Shown piece after piece: positions 1 through 6,972 of a stretch of DNA of 11,143 nt; position 1 is the stretch's first letter; each line of letters starts with the position of its first letter. The stretch comes from Firmicutes bacterium CAG:194 (GTDB lineage: Bacteria; Bacillota; Clostridia; Lachnospirales; Lachnospiraceae). A program made the translations under genes and the position numbers. The notes under the pieces are model-generated. The model was not told the DNA's origin and made no database searches. It saw only the letters and a program-made list of their open reading frames with translations. The stretch lies in NCBI GenBank assembly GCA_000432915.1, contig HF995222.1:361-11503 (forward strand), given 5' to 3'.

Positions 1-1321
1 GCTCTACCTTGCTTGGATCGGAAGGTTTCTTCTTTGTCAGCGGAGAAATGGCTACCGGATGATCCATGATAAAGGTTGGCTGGATCAGCTCCTTCTCACA
101 ATATTCCTCAAAGAAGAGGTTGATGATATCGCCCTTTGTATGACGTTCTTCAAATTCGATGTTGTGCTCTTTGGCAAGTGCCTTGGCAGCTTCATCACTT
201 TCTACGGTATCAAAATCAATACCTGCATACTTCTTGATGGCATCGTTCATGGTCAGACGTGCAAACGGCTTACCGAAATCAAGCTCGATCCCGTTGTATG
301 TGAACTTTGTGCTGCCGCATACCTTTTCTGCCAGATAACGGAACATGCTCTCTGTCAGCTCCATCATGCCTTCATAATCTGTATATGCCTGATATAATTC
401 CATCAGTGTAAATTCCGGATTGTGTCTTGTATCCACGCCTTCATTACGGAATACACGACCGATCTCGTAAACCCGCTCGAGTCCGCCTACGATCAATCTC
501 TTCAGATAAAGCTCCAGAGAAATACGAAGCTTTACATCTTCATTCAGCGCATTATAATGTGTCTCAAACGGTCTTGCTGCTGCACCACCTGCGTTGGCAA
601 CCAGCATCGGTGTTTCCACTTCCATGAAATCACGGCCTGCGAGGAAATTACGGATCTCCTTGATGATCTGGGAGCGCTTGATGAAAACTTCCTTGCTGTC
701 CTGATTCATGATCAGATCCACATATCTCTGACGATAACGGGTGTCGGTATCTGTCAGTCCATGGAACTTCTCCGGCAGAATCTGTAAGCTCTTGGAAAGA
801 AGTGTCATCTTCTCTGCATGGATAGAGATCTCGCCTGTTCTTGTACGGAATACAAAGCCCTCCAGTCCGTAAATATCGCCAATATCTGCTTTCTTAAAGT
901 CTGCATAAGAGTCTTCGCCGATGGAATCTCTTGCCACATAGACCTGAATGCTTCCCTGCAAATCCTGAATGTTACAGAAAGACGCCTTCCCCATGACACG
1001 CTTGAACATCATACGACCGGCGATCGCCACATGCAGAGGATGTGCATCCATAATGGCACGTCTTTCTTCATAATCTGCCTTCAGTGCTTCCTTTGCCTGC
1101 TCCTCATCCATTCCGGATACATCCGGTTCTCTATGATCCTTTAAAAGCTCTGCTTCATGTGCTTCATAAAGTTTCTTCGCTTCCATGGAATGGTGTGTCT
1201 GGTTAAATTTTGTTATCTGAAACGGATCTTTCCCTGCCTGCTGCAGATTCGCCAGCTTTTCACGTCGAACCTGCAGAAGCTGGTTGATATCCTGTGTCTG
1301 ATTCTGATTCTTATCTCCCAC
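1..1321 (-). CDS. lysS: Lysyl-tRNA synthetase, class II (C-terminus outside window)
   Basis: Charges tRNA-Lys with lysine in the cytoplasm. The 440 residues present match bacterial class II LysRS. They comprise an N-terminal helix (about 10-60), an OB-fold anticodon-binding domain (about 97-175, with AGRMMFKRVMGKASF), class II motif 1 around 215-240, and motif 2 (about 287-306, GRVFRNEGVDTRHNPEFT). The active-site loop NAGGAAARPF lies at 243-252. The frame is open at the left edge, so motif 3 and the C-terminal end are missing only because of the window. I chose a GTG start at 1321. It sits 4 nt after the greA stop, has AGGAG 9 nt upstream, and gives a normal N-terminus (QLLQVRREKLANL). The first in-frame ATG would delete about 45 residues, including that conserved helix. 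It is the second gene of the greA-lysS unit and is probably translationally coupled to greA. Confidence 0.96.
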   Translation of the reverse strand, partial: MGDKNQNQTQDINQLLQVRREKLANLQQAGKDPFQITKFNQTHHSMEAKKLYEAHEAELLKDHREPDVSGMDEEQAKEALKADYEERRAIMDAHPLHVAIAGRMMFKRVMGKASFCNIQDLQGSIQVYVARDSIGEDSYADFKKADIGDIYGLEGFVFRTRTGEISIHAEKMTLLSKSLQILPEKFHGLTDTDTRYRQRYVDLIMNQDSKEVFIKRSQIIKEIRNFLAGRDFMEVETPMLVANAGGAAARPFETHYNALNEDVKLRISLELYLKRLIVGGLERVYEIGRVFRNEGVDTRHNPEFTLMELYQAYTDYEGMMELTESMFRYLAEKVCGSTKFTYNGIELDFGKPFARLTMNDAIKKYAGIDFDTVESDEAAKALAKEHNIEFEERHTKGDIINLFFEEYCEKELIQPTFIMDHPVAISPLTKKKPSDPSKVE

Positions 1322-1325
1322 GTTC

Positions 1326-1811
1326 TTATACTCCTGCTCTCTGAATTTCAAGTACCTGATATTCCAGTTCTCCACCAGGTGTTTCTACCCTTACAATATC
1401 ACCTGTTTTTGCACCGATCAGTGCACGTCCCACAGGAGATTCGTTGGAAATCTTTCCCTTTAAGCTGTTTGCCTCTGTAGAACCTACGATCTTATAGTCA
1501 AGCTCCTGATTCATTTCAATATCTAAGATCTTGACCTGACAGCCAATGTTGATCTTATCAAGATCTACTTCATCTTCTACGATAACTTCGGCATTTTTTA
1601 AGATTTTTTCCAGCTCATCAATTCTTGCTTCGATGTCTCGCTGCTCATCTTTTGCTGCATCATACTCAGCATTTTCGGATAAGTCACCCTGTGCTCTTGC
1701 TTCTTTGATCTTCTGCGCAACTTCCTGACGCTTAACGACCTTTAAATTTTCCAATTCATCTTCGTATTTCTTGAGACCTTCATAGGTTAAGATATTTTTC
1801 TTTGCTTCCAC
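1326..1811 (-). CDS. greA: Transcription elongation factor GreA
   Basis: Binds the RNA polymerase secondary channel and stimulates cleavage of backtracked transcripts. The N-terminal coiled-coil hairpin is clear (KKNILTYEGLKKYEDEL, then the family signature AQGDLSENAEYDAAKDEQ with the acidic tip). It is followed by the FKBP-like C-terminal domain with ISNESPVGRALIGAKTGD. Length (about 161 aa) is normal for GreA. Two starts are possible. The ATG at 1820 directly abuts its AAAGG motif with no spacer. The GTG at 1811 has AAGGA 8 nt upstream and begins VEAKKNILTY, like family members, so I prefer GTG. It is driven by the consensus-like promoter at 1871-1900 and followed 4 nt later by lysS. The stop codon lies between the lysS ribosome-binding site and the lysS start. 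Confidence 0.95.
   Translation of the reverse strand: MEAKKNILTYEGLKKYEDELENLKVVKRQEVAQKIKEARAQGDLSENAEYDAAKDEQRDIEARIDELEKILKNAEVIVEDEVDLDKINIGCQVKILDIEMNQELDYKIVGSTEANSLKGKISNESPVGRALIGAKTGDIVRVETPGGELEYQVLEIQRAGV
1331..1335 (-). promoter_or_regulatory. Ribosome-binding site deciding the lysS GTG start
   Basis: AGGAG on the minus strand lies inside the last codons of greA, 9 nt before the GTG at 1321. No ATG lies in this reading frame nearby, so this site is the main evidence for the non-ATG start. Confidence 0.65.
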
Positions 1812-1819
1812 GACTGTCA

Positions 1820-1824
1820 TCCTT
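1820..1824 (-). promoter_or_regulatory. Ribosome-binding site of greA
   Basis: AAGGA on the minus strand is 8 nt from the GTG at 1811 but overlaps or abuts the ATG at 1818-1820. The spacing argues for GTG initiation, although the ATG is the conventional choice for the longest frame. Confidence 0.5.
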
Positions 1825-1870
1825 TCTTTGCTTTGATACAGCGGGCATCTGCCGCCACTTTAACTTAGAC

Positions 1871-1900
1871 ATTATAGCCCACTCAAAAAGGTACTGTCAA
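1871..1900 (-). promoter_or_regulatory. Sigma-A-type promoter for greA-lysS
   Basis: On the minus strand a perfect -35 hexamer TTGACA (1895-1900) and a perfect -10 hexamer TATAAT (1871-1876) are separated by 18 bp. Transcription should start near 1864, giving a leader of about 50 nt before greA with a small GC-rich hairpin around 1840-1856. The promoter lies wholly inside the coding end of the upstream hypothetical gene, whose TAA stop (1872-1874) is part of the -10 hexamer. Confidence 0.85.
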
Positions 1901-2711
1901 GGTACTTTCGCAAGGTTTTACAGCACATTCCGCACTCCTGCAGCCGTCTGATTTTTCTTTTGGCACAGGAAGGATATGCTGCTATATAAACCGCCCCGGA
2001 AAATATTGCCGGAACTTCACCGTTTTCATCCAGAATGACCAGTTGTTCTACGTTTTCTGCATCCCCTCCCATCATTGGATGCTCATACTGCTGCCTGTCT
2101 GCCAGATACAGAGGCAGTTTCCCATAACCGCTGCAGCTTCCCACGAGTCCCGTTTCCTCATAGATCTCCTCCAGCATGTCTTCTGCCCTGTCCGTTCCGT
2201 ATGCAGGCGCAAAAAAAACAAGTTCCTGCAGATAAAGTGCCTGATCTGTCAGAAACTGCGGCAGTTCATGATCCGTTTCCTCCGAAAGCAGACAGAAAAG
2301 CGTGATCTGCTCCTGCCCCTCAAACAGTTTCTGCAACATATCCCTGCCAAACGCATAATAAAGTTTGCCGGGAAAATCCCACATAAGCAGGTCTTCTCCC
2401 GGCAATCTCTTTTTAAGCGCTTCGCTGGCGACTTTGTGCATGGGATCTTTAAGATCCACACAAGCCGCTCCGGCTATGTCTTCTGTTTTTTGTATTCCGA
2501 TTTTCCGCTTCCACAACCGGCGTAATAACGAATATACGGTCTGACTGTTTTTCTTTTTCGCTTTTTTCCGCGCAATCGTCCTGTCCGTCAGATACTGAAG
2601 CAGTCTTTCTTCTTTTATCCACACACCCCATATGCGGAAGTCTCCGATATCCACATAAGCAGGTGCTTTTTCCGGTTTTTCCCCAGTCAGGTAATAAAAA
2701 TAGTCTTCCAT
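1872..2711 (-). CDS. Hypothetical protein between dusB and greA
   Basis: I do not recognise the family. The 279-aa product has no evident signal peptide or membrane segment and looks cytosolic. Visible features are a strongly basic stretch at about 44-70 (RKKAKKKN, then LRRLWKRK), an acidic, aromatic-rich middle, and a C-terminal segment with several cysteines (ECGMCCK, about 259-265) next to basic residues. I set the start at ATG 2711 (MEDYFYYLTG), 8 nt after the dusB stop. The open frame continues upstream to 2831, but only inside dusB. No clear Shine-Dalgarno precedes the ATG, so translation may depend on reinitiation after dusB. The last codons (YLDSTFLSGL and stop) also form the greA promoter. 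The position suggests co-expression with dusB, coaX and birA, but no function can be inferred. Confidence 0.75.
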   Translation of the reverse strand: MEDYFYYLTGEKPEKAPAYVDIGDFRIWGVWIKEERLLQYLTDRTIARKKAKKKNSQTVYSLLRRLWKRKIGIQKTEDIAGAACVDLKDPMHKVASEALKKRLPGEDLLMWDFPGKLYYAFGRDMLQKLFEGQEQITLFCLLSEETDHELPQFLTDQALYLQELVFFAPAYGTDRAEDMLEEIYEETGLVGSCSGYGKLPLYLADRQQYEHPMMGGDAENVEQLVILDENGEVPAIFSGAVYIAAYPSCAKRKIRRLQECGMCCKTLRKYLDSTFLSGL

Positions 2712-2719
2712 ACTACAGC

Positions 2720-3694
2720 TTATGCCGGAGAGAAAAGCTGCATGACTCTTTCGCGCAGTTCTTCCATGCTTTCGATCTCGTTGATCTCGCCCCGCAGCCT
2801 GGCAGAATTTTTTAGTCCTGCGGAATACCATGCGATATGCTTGCGCATTTCACGCACCGCAGTATATTCCCCTTTATACTTCACCTGCAGATCCGCATGC
2901 CTGAGTATTGTATCCCTGAGCAGCGTCAGCGAAGGCTTATCCGGCAGCTTCCCTGTTTCCAGAAAAGAAGCGATCTGACCGAAAATGAATGGATTCCCCC
3001 GCGCTGCACGTCCGATCATAATGCCATCACACCCTGTCTGTTTCAGTATCGCAGCAGCAGAAGCACAGTCTGTAATATCTCCATTCCCGATGACCGGAAC
3101 AGAAACCGCCTCTTTGACCTGCCTGATGATCTCCCAGTCTGCCTTGCCCGCATAATACTGCTCTCTTGTCCGCCCATGCACGGCGATCGCAGCAACGCCG
3201 CTTGCTTCTGCGATCTTTGCGATCTCTACCGCATTGACATGTGCTTCATCAAAGCCCTTACGGATCTTGACCGTTACCGGCTTTTGGATCGCCTTTACGG
3301 TTTTGGTCAGGATTTCTTCCACCAGCTTCGGATTTTTCATCAGGGCAGAGCCTTCTCCGTTATTGACCACCTTTGGCACCGGACAGCCCATATTGATGTC
3401 AAGAATATCAAACGGCTTTTCCTCGATCTTTTTTGCCATTTCGCTGATAATATCCGGATCCGATCCAAACAGCTGCAGAGAAACCGGCTTTTCCTCCGGA
3501 TGGATCTCCATCAGCAGCTCCGTATTTTTATTGTTATAATAAATTGCCTTTGCCGATACCATCTCCATGCAGAGAAGGCCCGCCCCATACTCTTTACAGA
3601 GCAAACGAAATGGCAGGTCTGTTACACCTGCCATCGGAGCCAGTACAACCGGATTTTCAAGGCTGACATTTCCTATTTTCAGCTTTTTATTCAT
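2720..3694 (-). CDS. dusB: tRNA-dihydrouridine synthase, DusB-type
   Basis: FMN-dependent enzyme that uses NADPH to reduce specific uridines in tRNA to dihydrouridine. The TIM-barrel signatures appear in order: APMAGVTDLPFR (19-30), NMGCPVPKV with the catalytic cysteine C104, HGRTREQYYAG (173-183), GNGDI (203-207) and GRAARGNPFIF (228-238). A helical C-terminal tRNA-binding domain follows (REMRKHIAWYSAGL, 281-294). The 324-aa length is typical. The start overlaps the end of coaX by 8 nt, with AGGA about 8 nt upstream inside coaX, indicating translational coupling. dusB next to lysS is a recurring Firmicutes arrangement. The DusB subtype, rather than another Dus paralogue, is inferred from sequence resemblance. 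Confidence 0.95.
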   Translation of the reverse strand: MNKKLKIGNVSLENPVVLAPMAGVTDLPFRLLCKEYGAGLLCMEMVSAKAIYYNNKNTELLMEIHPEEKPVSLQLFGSDPDIISEMAKKIEEKPFDILDINMGCPVPKVVNNGEGSALMKNPKLVEEILTKTVKAIQKPVTVKIRKGFDEAHVNAVEIAKIAEASGVAAIAVHGRTREQYYAGKADWEIIRQVKEAVSVPVIGNGDITDCASAAAILKQTGCDGIMIGRAARGNPFIFGQIASFLETGKLPDKPSLTLLRDTILRHADLQVKYKGEYTAVREMRKHIAWYSAGLKNSARLRGEINEIESMEELRERVMQLFSPA

Positions 3695-4472
3695 GCTTTT
3701 TTTCCTGTCTGTTTTTCTGATAAATGATCCTCAGTCCGTCCAGTGTCAAGGTCGAATCATAATAATCGATCAGCGTAGTTTCTCTGGCGATCGCTCTTCC
3801 AAGACCGCCTGTTGCAACAACCTTCATATTGTCACAGCCGGTTTCCTTTTTCATCTGGCGGATGATATATTCCGTCTGTCCGATCTGTCCGTACATGATA
3901 CCTGCCTGCATGCTCGTTACCGTATCGCCCGCTAAAATGCTGTCCGGCTTCTTGATCTCAAATGCGGGAAGCTTTGCTGCATTTTCGGAAAGCGCTGCAG
4001 CGGAAATACGGATTCCGGGCGCAGTCACCCCTGCCATCAGGCAGCCATCCTCCGATACATAATCATAGGTCGTTGCAGTACCGAAATCCAGCACAAGGAT
4101 CGGTCCGCCGTATTTTTCATAGGCAGCGACCGCATCTACCACCCTGTCAGCACCAAGCTCACGTGGATTCTTCGTCTTTACCTGAATTCCTGATTTTGTC
4201 CCCGGTCCGACAACGATCGGGTTCGTTCCGATATAGCGGATCATGGCACTCGTCAGGGAATGCATCACGTTTGGCACAACACTTGCCACAATGCTGCCCT
4301 CTATATCAGTCCGTTTTACTCCGTTCATATGCAGAAGATCCCGGATCACAATCCCATACTCATCTGAGGTACGCTGCACCTTTGTTGTCATACGGAATGT
4401 TGTCACCAGCTTTTCTTCCTCATATGCACCAAACGTAATATTTGTGTTTCCCACATCCAGTACTAATATCAT
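3687..4472 (-). CDS. coaX: Type III pantothenate kinase
   Basis: Phosphorylates pantothenate, the first step of coenzyme A synthesis, in the cytoplasm. The ASKHA-fold signatures are present: DVGNTN (6-11, phosphate binding), NPRELGADRVVDA (102-114, with the catalytic aspartate D109), LDFGTATTYD (128-137) and ATGGLG (220-225). The 261-aa length is normal. I place the start at ATG 4472 (MILVLDVGNTN), the standard N-terminus, one nucleotide after the upstream gene's stop. An in-frame ATG at 4484 would add four residues, but the GGAGG then directly touches it. Type III kinases are not inhibited by CoA, so regulation is probably at expression level (family knowledge). The gene sits between a small unknown gene and dusB in the argF-birA run. 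Confidence 0.96.
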   Translation of the reverse strand: MILVLDVGNTNITFGAYEEEKLVTTFRMTTKVQRTSDEYGIVIRDLLHMNGVKRTDIEGSIVASVVPNVMHSLTSAMIRYIGTNPIVVGPGTKSGIQVKTKNPRELGADRVVDAVAAYEKYGGPILVLDFGTATTYDYVSEDGCLMAGVTAPGIRISAAALSENAAKLPAFEIKKPDSILAGDTVTSMQAGIMYGQIGQTEYIIRQMKKETGCDNMKVVATGGLGRAIARETTLIDYYDSTLTLDGLRIIYQKNRQEKKHE

Positions 4473-4473
4473 C

Positions 4474-4854
4474 TTACGTTTCATCCTCCAGTGTAATATC
4501 TTCTTTCAGTACAAATACTCTGTAAAACAGCTGCAGTTCCTCAAACAGCGTCTGTCTGTGCCTGCGGATCTCACTGACTAACAGTCCTGCTGTGATATCA
4601 TCATATAAAATATCCTCTTCCGCAGCCTCTGTCTCCATAGAAATACTGCCATCCGGTTCAAAAACGATCAGAAAAACACCGCCCGCTTCTTCTGTAAACA
4701 ATACACAGATAATGTGCAGTTCTTCCTTGACCGATTCCGGTACGGAATCAAACAGTGGATTGAAATAATATTTCTTTTCGTATGCATTGGAACCGCACAG
4801 AACAATTCTGCCGTCTGCCATACGGTCTTTCATTTGCAGATCAGACATAGCCAT
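4474..4854 (-). CDS. Small conserved hypothetical protein, possibly DUF6145 family
   Basis: A 126-aa acidic, apparently cytosolic protein with no membrane segment or signal peptide. The middle reads GRIVLCGSNAYEKKYYFN, followed by an alternating strand/helix pattern (ELHIICVLFTEEAGGVFLIVFE) and a C-terminal helix (EIRRHRQTLFEELQLFYRVF). From memory this resembles the uncharacterised DUF6145 proteins of Lachnospiraceae, but I could not verify that and no biochemical role is known to me. It overlaps the end of birA by 14 nt and ends one nucleotide before the coaX ATG, so it is tightly coupled to both. AGAGGA precedes the ATG at 4854. A second ATG at 4848 is equally possible. Its fixed place between the biotin ligase and pantothenate kinase genes could reflect a cofactor-related role (inference only). 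Confidence 0.85.
   Translation of the reverse strand: MAMSDLQMKDRMADGRIVLCGSNAYEKKYYFNPLFDSVPESVKEELHIICVLFTEEAGGVFLIVFEPDGSISMETEAAEEDILYDDITAGLLVSEIRRHRQTLFEELQLFYRVFVLKEDITLEDET
4485..4489 (-). promoter_or_regulatory. Ribosome-binding site of coaX
   Basis: GGAGG on the minus strand lies inside the last codons of the upstream gene. It is 12 nt from the ATG at 4472 and 0 nt from the ATG at 4484. Neither spacing is ideal. Zero spacing is not usable, so the downstream ATG is preferred, probably helped by coupling to the upstream stop codon. Confidence 0.5.
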
Positions 4855-5821
4855 ATATTCCTCTTACGGAAACTTCACCGGCGTAAACTTCCGCCACGCT
4901 TCCGTCTTCCTTTTTTACTAAAAGCTCACCGCTCTTGTTGATACCAAGCGCGGTTCCCGAAAATTCGCCCTTCGGATCCAGAACACGTACCTGCGCATTC
5001 CGGTTTACCAATCTGTCATTGTATTCTTCCAAAATGGCAGAAAGATCACCAGCCTGTATAAACTTCTCATAATAGTTTTCAAAATATGACATCACCGCAG
5101 CGATCACAGATGCCCTCTGCACATTCTGTCCCATTTCAATGCAAAGAGAAGTTGCCGTTTTTGCGATCTCCTCCGGGAATTCTGTCTGGTTGACATTAAT
5201 ACCGACGCCAATGATCACGTGATTGATGTAATCCGGCTCTGCACTCATTTCCGTCAGAATCCCACAGATCTTTTTCTGATGCAGTACAACATCATTCGGC
5301 CATTTGATCCCTGTCTCCTGCCCTGTCACCCCGGCAATGCCGTCACAGACCGCAAGCGCCATGACAAGTGTCAGCATAGAAGCCTTATTCGGCGAAATTT
5401 CCGGCTTCAGGCCAAGTGACATAAAAATGGCATGTCCGCTTGGGGATTCCCAGCTTCTGCCTCTGCGTCCCTTGCCTGCACGCTGCATATCCGCGACTAC
5501 AAGTGTACCATGTACACCCTCTTCTTCCATATACCGCTTACAATCCGTATTGGTTGAGTCAGTCACGTCGTAATAATAGAGCTTTCTTGCCATATGATCC
5601 GTCGTCAGTCTGCTCTCTATTTCACTGACAGAGAGGATATCCGGTGTCTGCAGAAGATGATAGCCTTTATTCGGAACCGCTTCGATCTGATAGCCTTCCT
5701 CCTTCAGCTGGTTCATCACCTTCCAGACCGCTGTCCGGGAAACACCGAGTGTTTCGCAGATCTGCTGTCCGGACAGATATCCGTCCTGCTCTCTGAGTAA
5801 TTTTAATATTTCTGTCTTCAT
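4841..5821 (-). CDS. birA: Bifunctional biotin-[acetyl-CoA-carboxylase] ligase / biotin operon repressor
   Basis: Attaches biotin, through biotinyl-5'-AMP, to carboxylase carrier proteins. In its DNA-binding form it represses biotin genes. The 326-aa product has an N-terminal winged helix (1-55, LSGQQICETLGVSRTAVWKVMNQL). A catalytic core follows with DSTNTD (88-93), the biotinyl-AMP loop GKGRRGRSW (116-124), GIKWPNDV (171-178) and KICGILTEM (184-192). An SH3-like C-terminal domain covers about 275-320. This is therefore a class II, repressor-type BirA. I chose ATG 5821 because AAGGA lies 7 nt upstream, overlapping the argF stop codon. The upstream ATG at 5842 overlaps argF and lacks a comparable site. 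I saw no biotin-operator palindrome in the intergenic regions of this window, so its DNA targets are probably elsewhere. Confidence 0.95.
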   Translation of the reverse strand: MKTEILKLLREQDGYLSGQQICETLGVSRTAVWKVMNQLKEEGYQIEAVPNKGYHLLQTPDILSVSEIESRLTTDHMARKLYYYDVTDSTNTDCKRYMEEEGVHGTLVVADMQRAGKGRRGRSWESPSGHAIFMSLGLKPEISPNKASMLTLVMALAVCDGIAGVTGQETGIKWPNDVVLHQKKICGILTEMSAEPDYINHVIIGVGINVNQTEFPEEIAKTATSLCIEMGQNVQRASVIAAVMSYFENYYEKFIQAGDLSAILEEYNDRLVNRNAQVRVLDPKGEFSGTALGINKSGELLVKKEDGSVAEVYAGEVSVRGIYGYV

Positions 5822-5831
5822 TGCTCTGTCC

Positions 5832-6830
5832 TTATGCGCCAAGTGTTGCTGCCATCACGGCTTTGATCGTATGCATACGGTTTTCTGCTTCATCAAATAC
5901 AACGGACTGCTCTGATTCAAACACTTCATCCGTTACTTCCATTTCCGTCACGCCGAACTGCTCGCCCTTTTCTTTTCCGATCTTTGTTTTCAGGTCATGG
6001 AATGCAGGCAGGCAGTGCATAAAAATGGCACCTTCAGCCGCATTATCCAGCAGCTTTTTATTCACCTGATAAGGAGAAAGATCTCTGATCCTCTCTGCCC
6101 AGACAGCATCAGGCTCACCCATGGAAACCCATACGTCTGTGTAAATAACGTCCACATCTTTTGTACCTTCCATCGGATCTTCCGTAAAGGTCAGCTTTGC
6201 ACCCGTCTCTTTTGCGATTTCTTCACATGTTTTGATCAGTTCCTGATCCGGGAAGTAAGCCTTTGGTGCGCAGGCTCTGAAATCCATTCCAAGCTTTGCG
6301 CAGGTTACCATCCAGGAATTGCCCATATTATAACGGGCATCACCCATATATGCAAGCTTTACACCTTTGATCCTGCCCAGTTTTTCACGGATTGTCAGAA
6401 TATCTGCCAGCATCTGGGTCGGATGAAATTCATTTGTCAGACCGTTCCATACAGGCACTTTGGAATACTGCGCAAGTTCTTCCACGATAGACTGGTCAAA
6501 TCCGCGGTACTCAATTCCGTCATACATACCTGCAAGCACTCTTGCCGTATCCGCAATGCTTTCTTTCTTACCGATCTGGGAGCCTGTCGGGTCCAGATAG
6601 GTTGTTCCCATACCAAGATCATGCGCTGCCACCTCAAAAGAACATCGTGTTCTTGTGGATGTTTTTTCAAAGATCAGTGCTACATTCTTGCCATGCAGGC
6701 TGTCATGCAGCTTGCCCTTTTTCTTCATTTCCTTGTATTCTGCTGCCAGATCGACCAGATACAGGATCTCCTCCGGTGTATAATCAAGCAGTTTCAAAAA
6801 ATCGCGTCCTTTTAAATCTACCTTACTCAT
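5832..6830 (-). CDS. argF: Ornithine carbamoyltransferase
   Basis: Makes citrulline from ornithine and carbamoyl phosphate in arginine synthesis. The same fold runs in reverse in the arginine deiminase pathway. Carbamoyl-phosphate binding motif STRTR is at 58-62, HPTQ at 136-139, the ornithine-binding DVWVSMG loop at 232-238, catalytic HCLP at 272-275, and MHTIKAV near the C-terminus. The 332-aa length and the extended C-terminus resemble the longer E. coli ArgF/ArcB type rather than the shorter Bacillus ArgF. No arginine deiminase or carbamate kinase gene is next to it, so an anabolic role is more likely. The start at ATG 6830 has AAAGGA 6 nt upstream. The open frame extends to 6935, but only through an intergenic hairpin. 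It is the first gene of the run leading to birA, whose start is 10 nt after its stop. Confidence 0.95.
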   Translation of the reverse strand: MSKVDLKGRDFLKLLDYTPEEILYLVDLAAEYKEMKKKGKLHDSLHGKNVALIFEKTSTRTRCSFEVAAHDLGMGTTYLDPTGSQIGKKESIADTARVLAGMYDGIEYRGFDQSIVEELAQYSKVPVWNGLTNEFHPTQMLADILTIREKLGRIKGVKLAYMGDARYNMGNSWMVTCAKLGMDFRACAPKAYFPDQELIKTCEEIAKETGAKLTFTEDPMEGTKDVDVIYTDVWVSMGEPDAVWAERIRDLSPYQVNKKLLDNAAEGAIFMHCLPAFHDLKTKIGKEKGEQFGVTEMEVTDEVFESEQSVVFDEAENRMHTIKAVMAATLGA

Positions 6831-6857
6831 ATGCTGTCCTTTCCCATTTGTTTCTAT

Positions 6858-6882
6858 CCGCAACCATATTGGATCCTTGCGG
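6858..6882 (-). other. Small inverted repeat in argF leader
   Basis: CCGCAA (6858-6863 on the plus strand) and TTGCGG (6877-6882) can form a 6-bp stem with a 13-nt loop, about 28 nt upstream of the argF start codon. It lies outside the ribosome-binding site. No ARG-box, T-box or other named element was recognised, and the structure may be incidental. Confidence 0.35.
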
Positions 6883-6907
6883 CTGCTATTTCGTATCATA
6901 TTCCCGA

Positions 6908-6943
6908 ATAAAGGGATCACTTCTTGCGAAGCCATCCCTTTAT
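6908..6943 (-). terminator. Perfect 10-bp inverted repeat between SPFH gene and argF, possible terminator
   Basis: Arms ATAAAGGGAT (6908-6917) and ATCCCTTTAT (6934-6943) are perfectly complementary. Inside them CTTC and GAAG form a further 4-bp stem closed by a TTGC loop, with a 2-nt internal mismatch. The hairpin is about 30 nt after the SPFH gene stop and about 78 nt before argF. It could end SPFH transcription, but the uridine run is short and interrupted (TTTATTC on the minus strand), so termination may be weak. It could also be a dispersed palindromic element. Confidence 0.5.
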
Positions 6944-6972
6944 CTGTTTCCTACAGTTTTATTTTAAACTTC

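Noticed and set aside
2712..2831. 40-residue N-terminal extension of the hypothetical protein
   Set aside because: It is encoded inside dusB in another frame, has arginine-rich shadow composition, and has no initiation signal.
2837..3727. 296-aa plus-strand open frame
   Set aside because: It lies almost wholly antisense to dusB, has a composition rich in Cys, Arg and Ile without domain character, and no ribosome-binding site or promoter fits it.
5997..6815. 272-aa plus-strand open frame
   Set aside because: It is antisense to argF, which has all its catalytic motifs. The plus-strand product is cysteine/histidine-rich noise.
6890..6907. TATGAT as a -10 box for argF
   Set aside because: No -35-like hexamer lies 16-18 bp upstream and no extended -10 motif is present, so the match is not distinguishable from chance.
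6831..6935. 35-residue N-terminal extension of ArgF
   Set aside because: The extension reads through an intergenic hairpin and does not resemble OTCase N-termini. The ATG at 6830 has a good ribosome-binding site.
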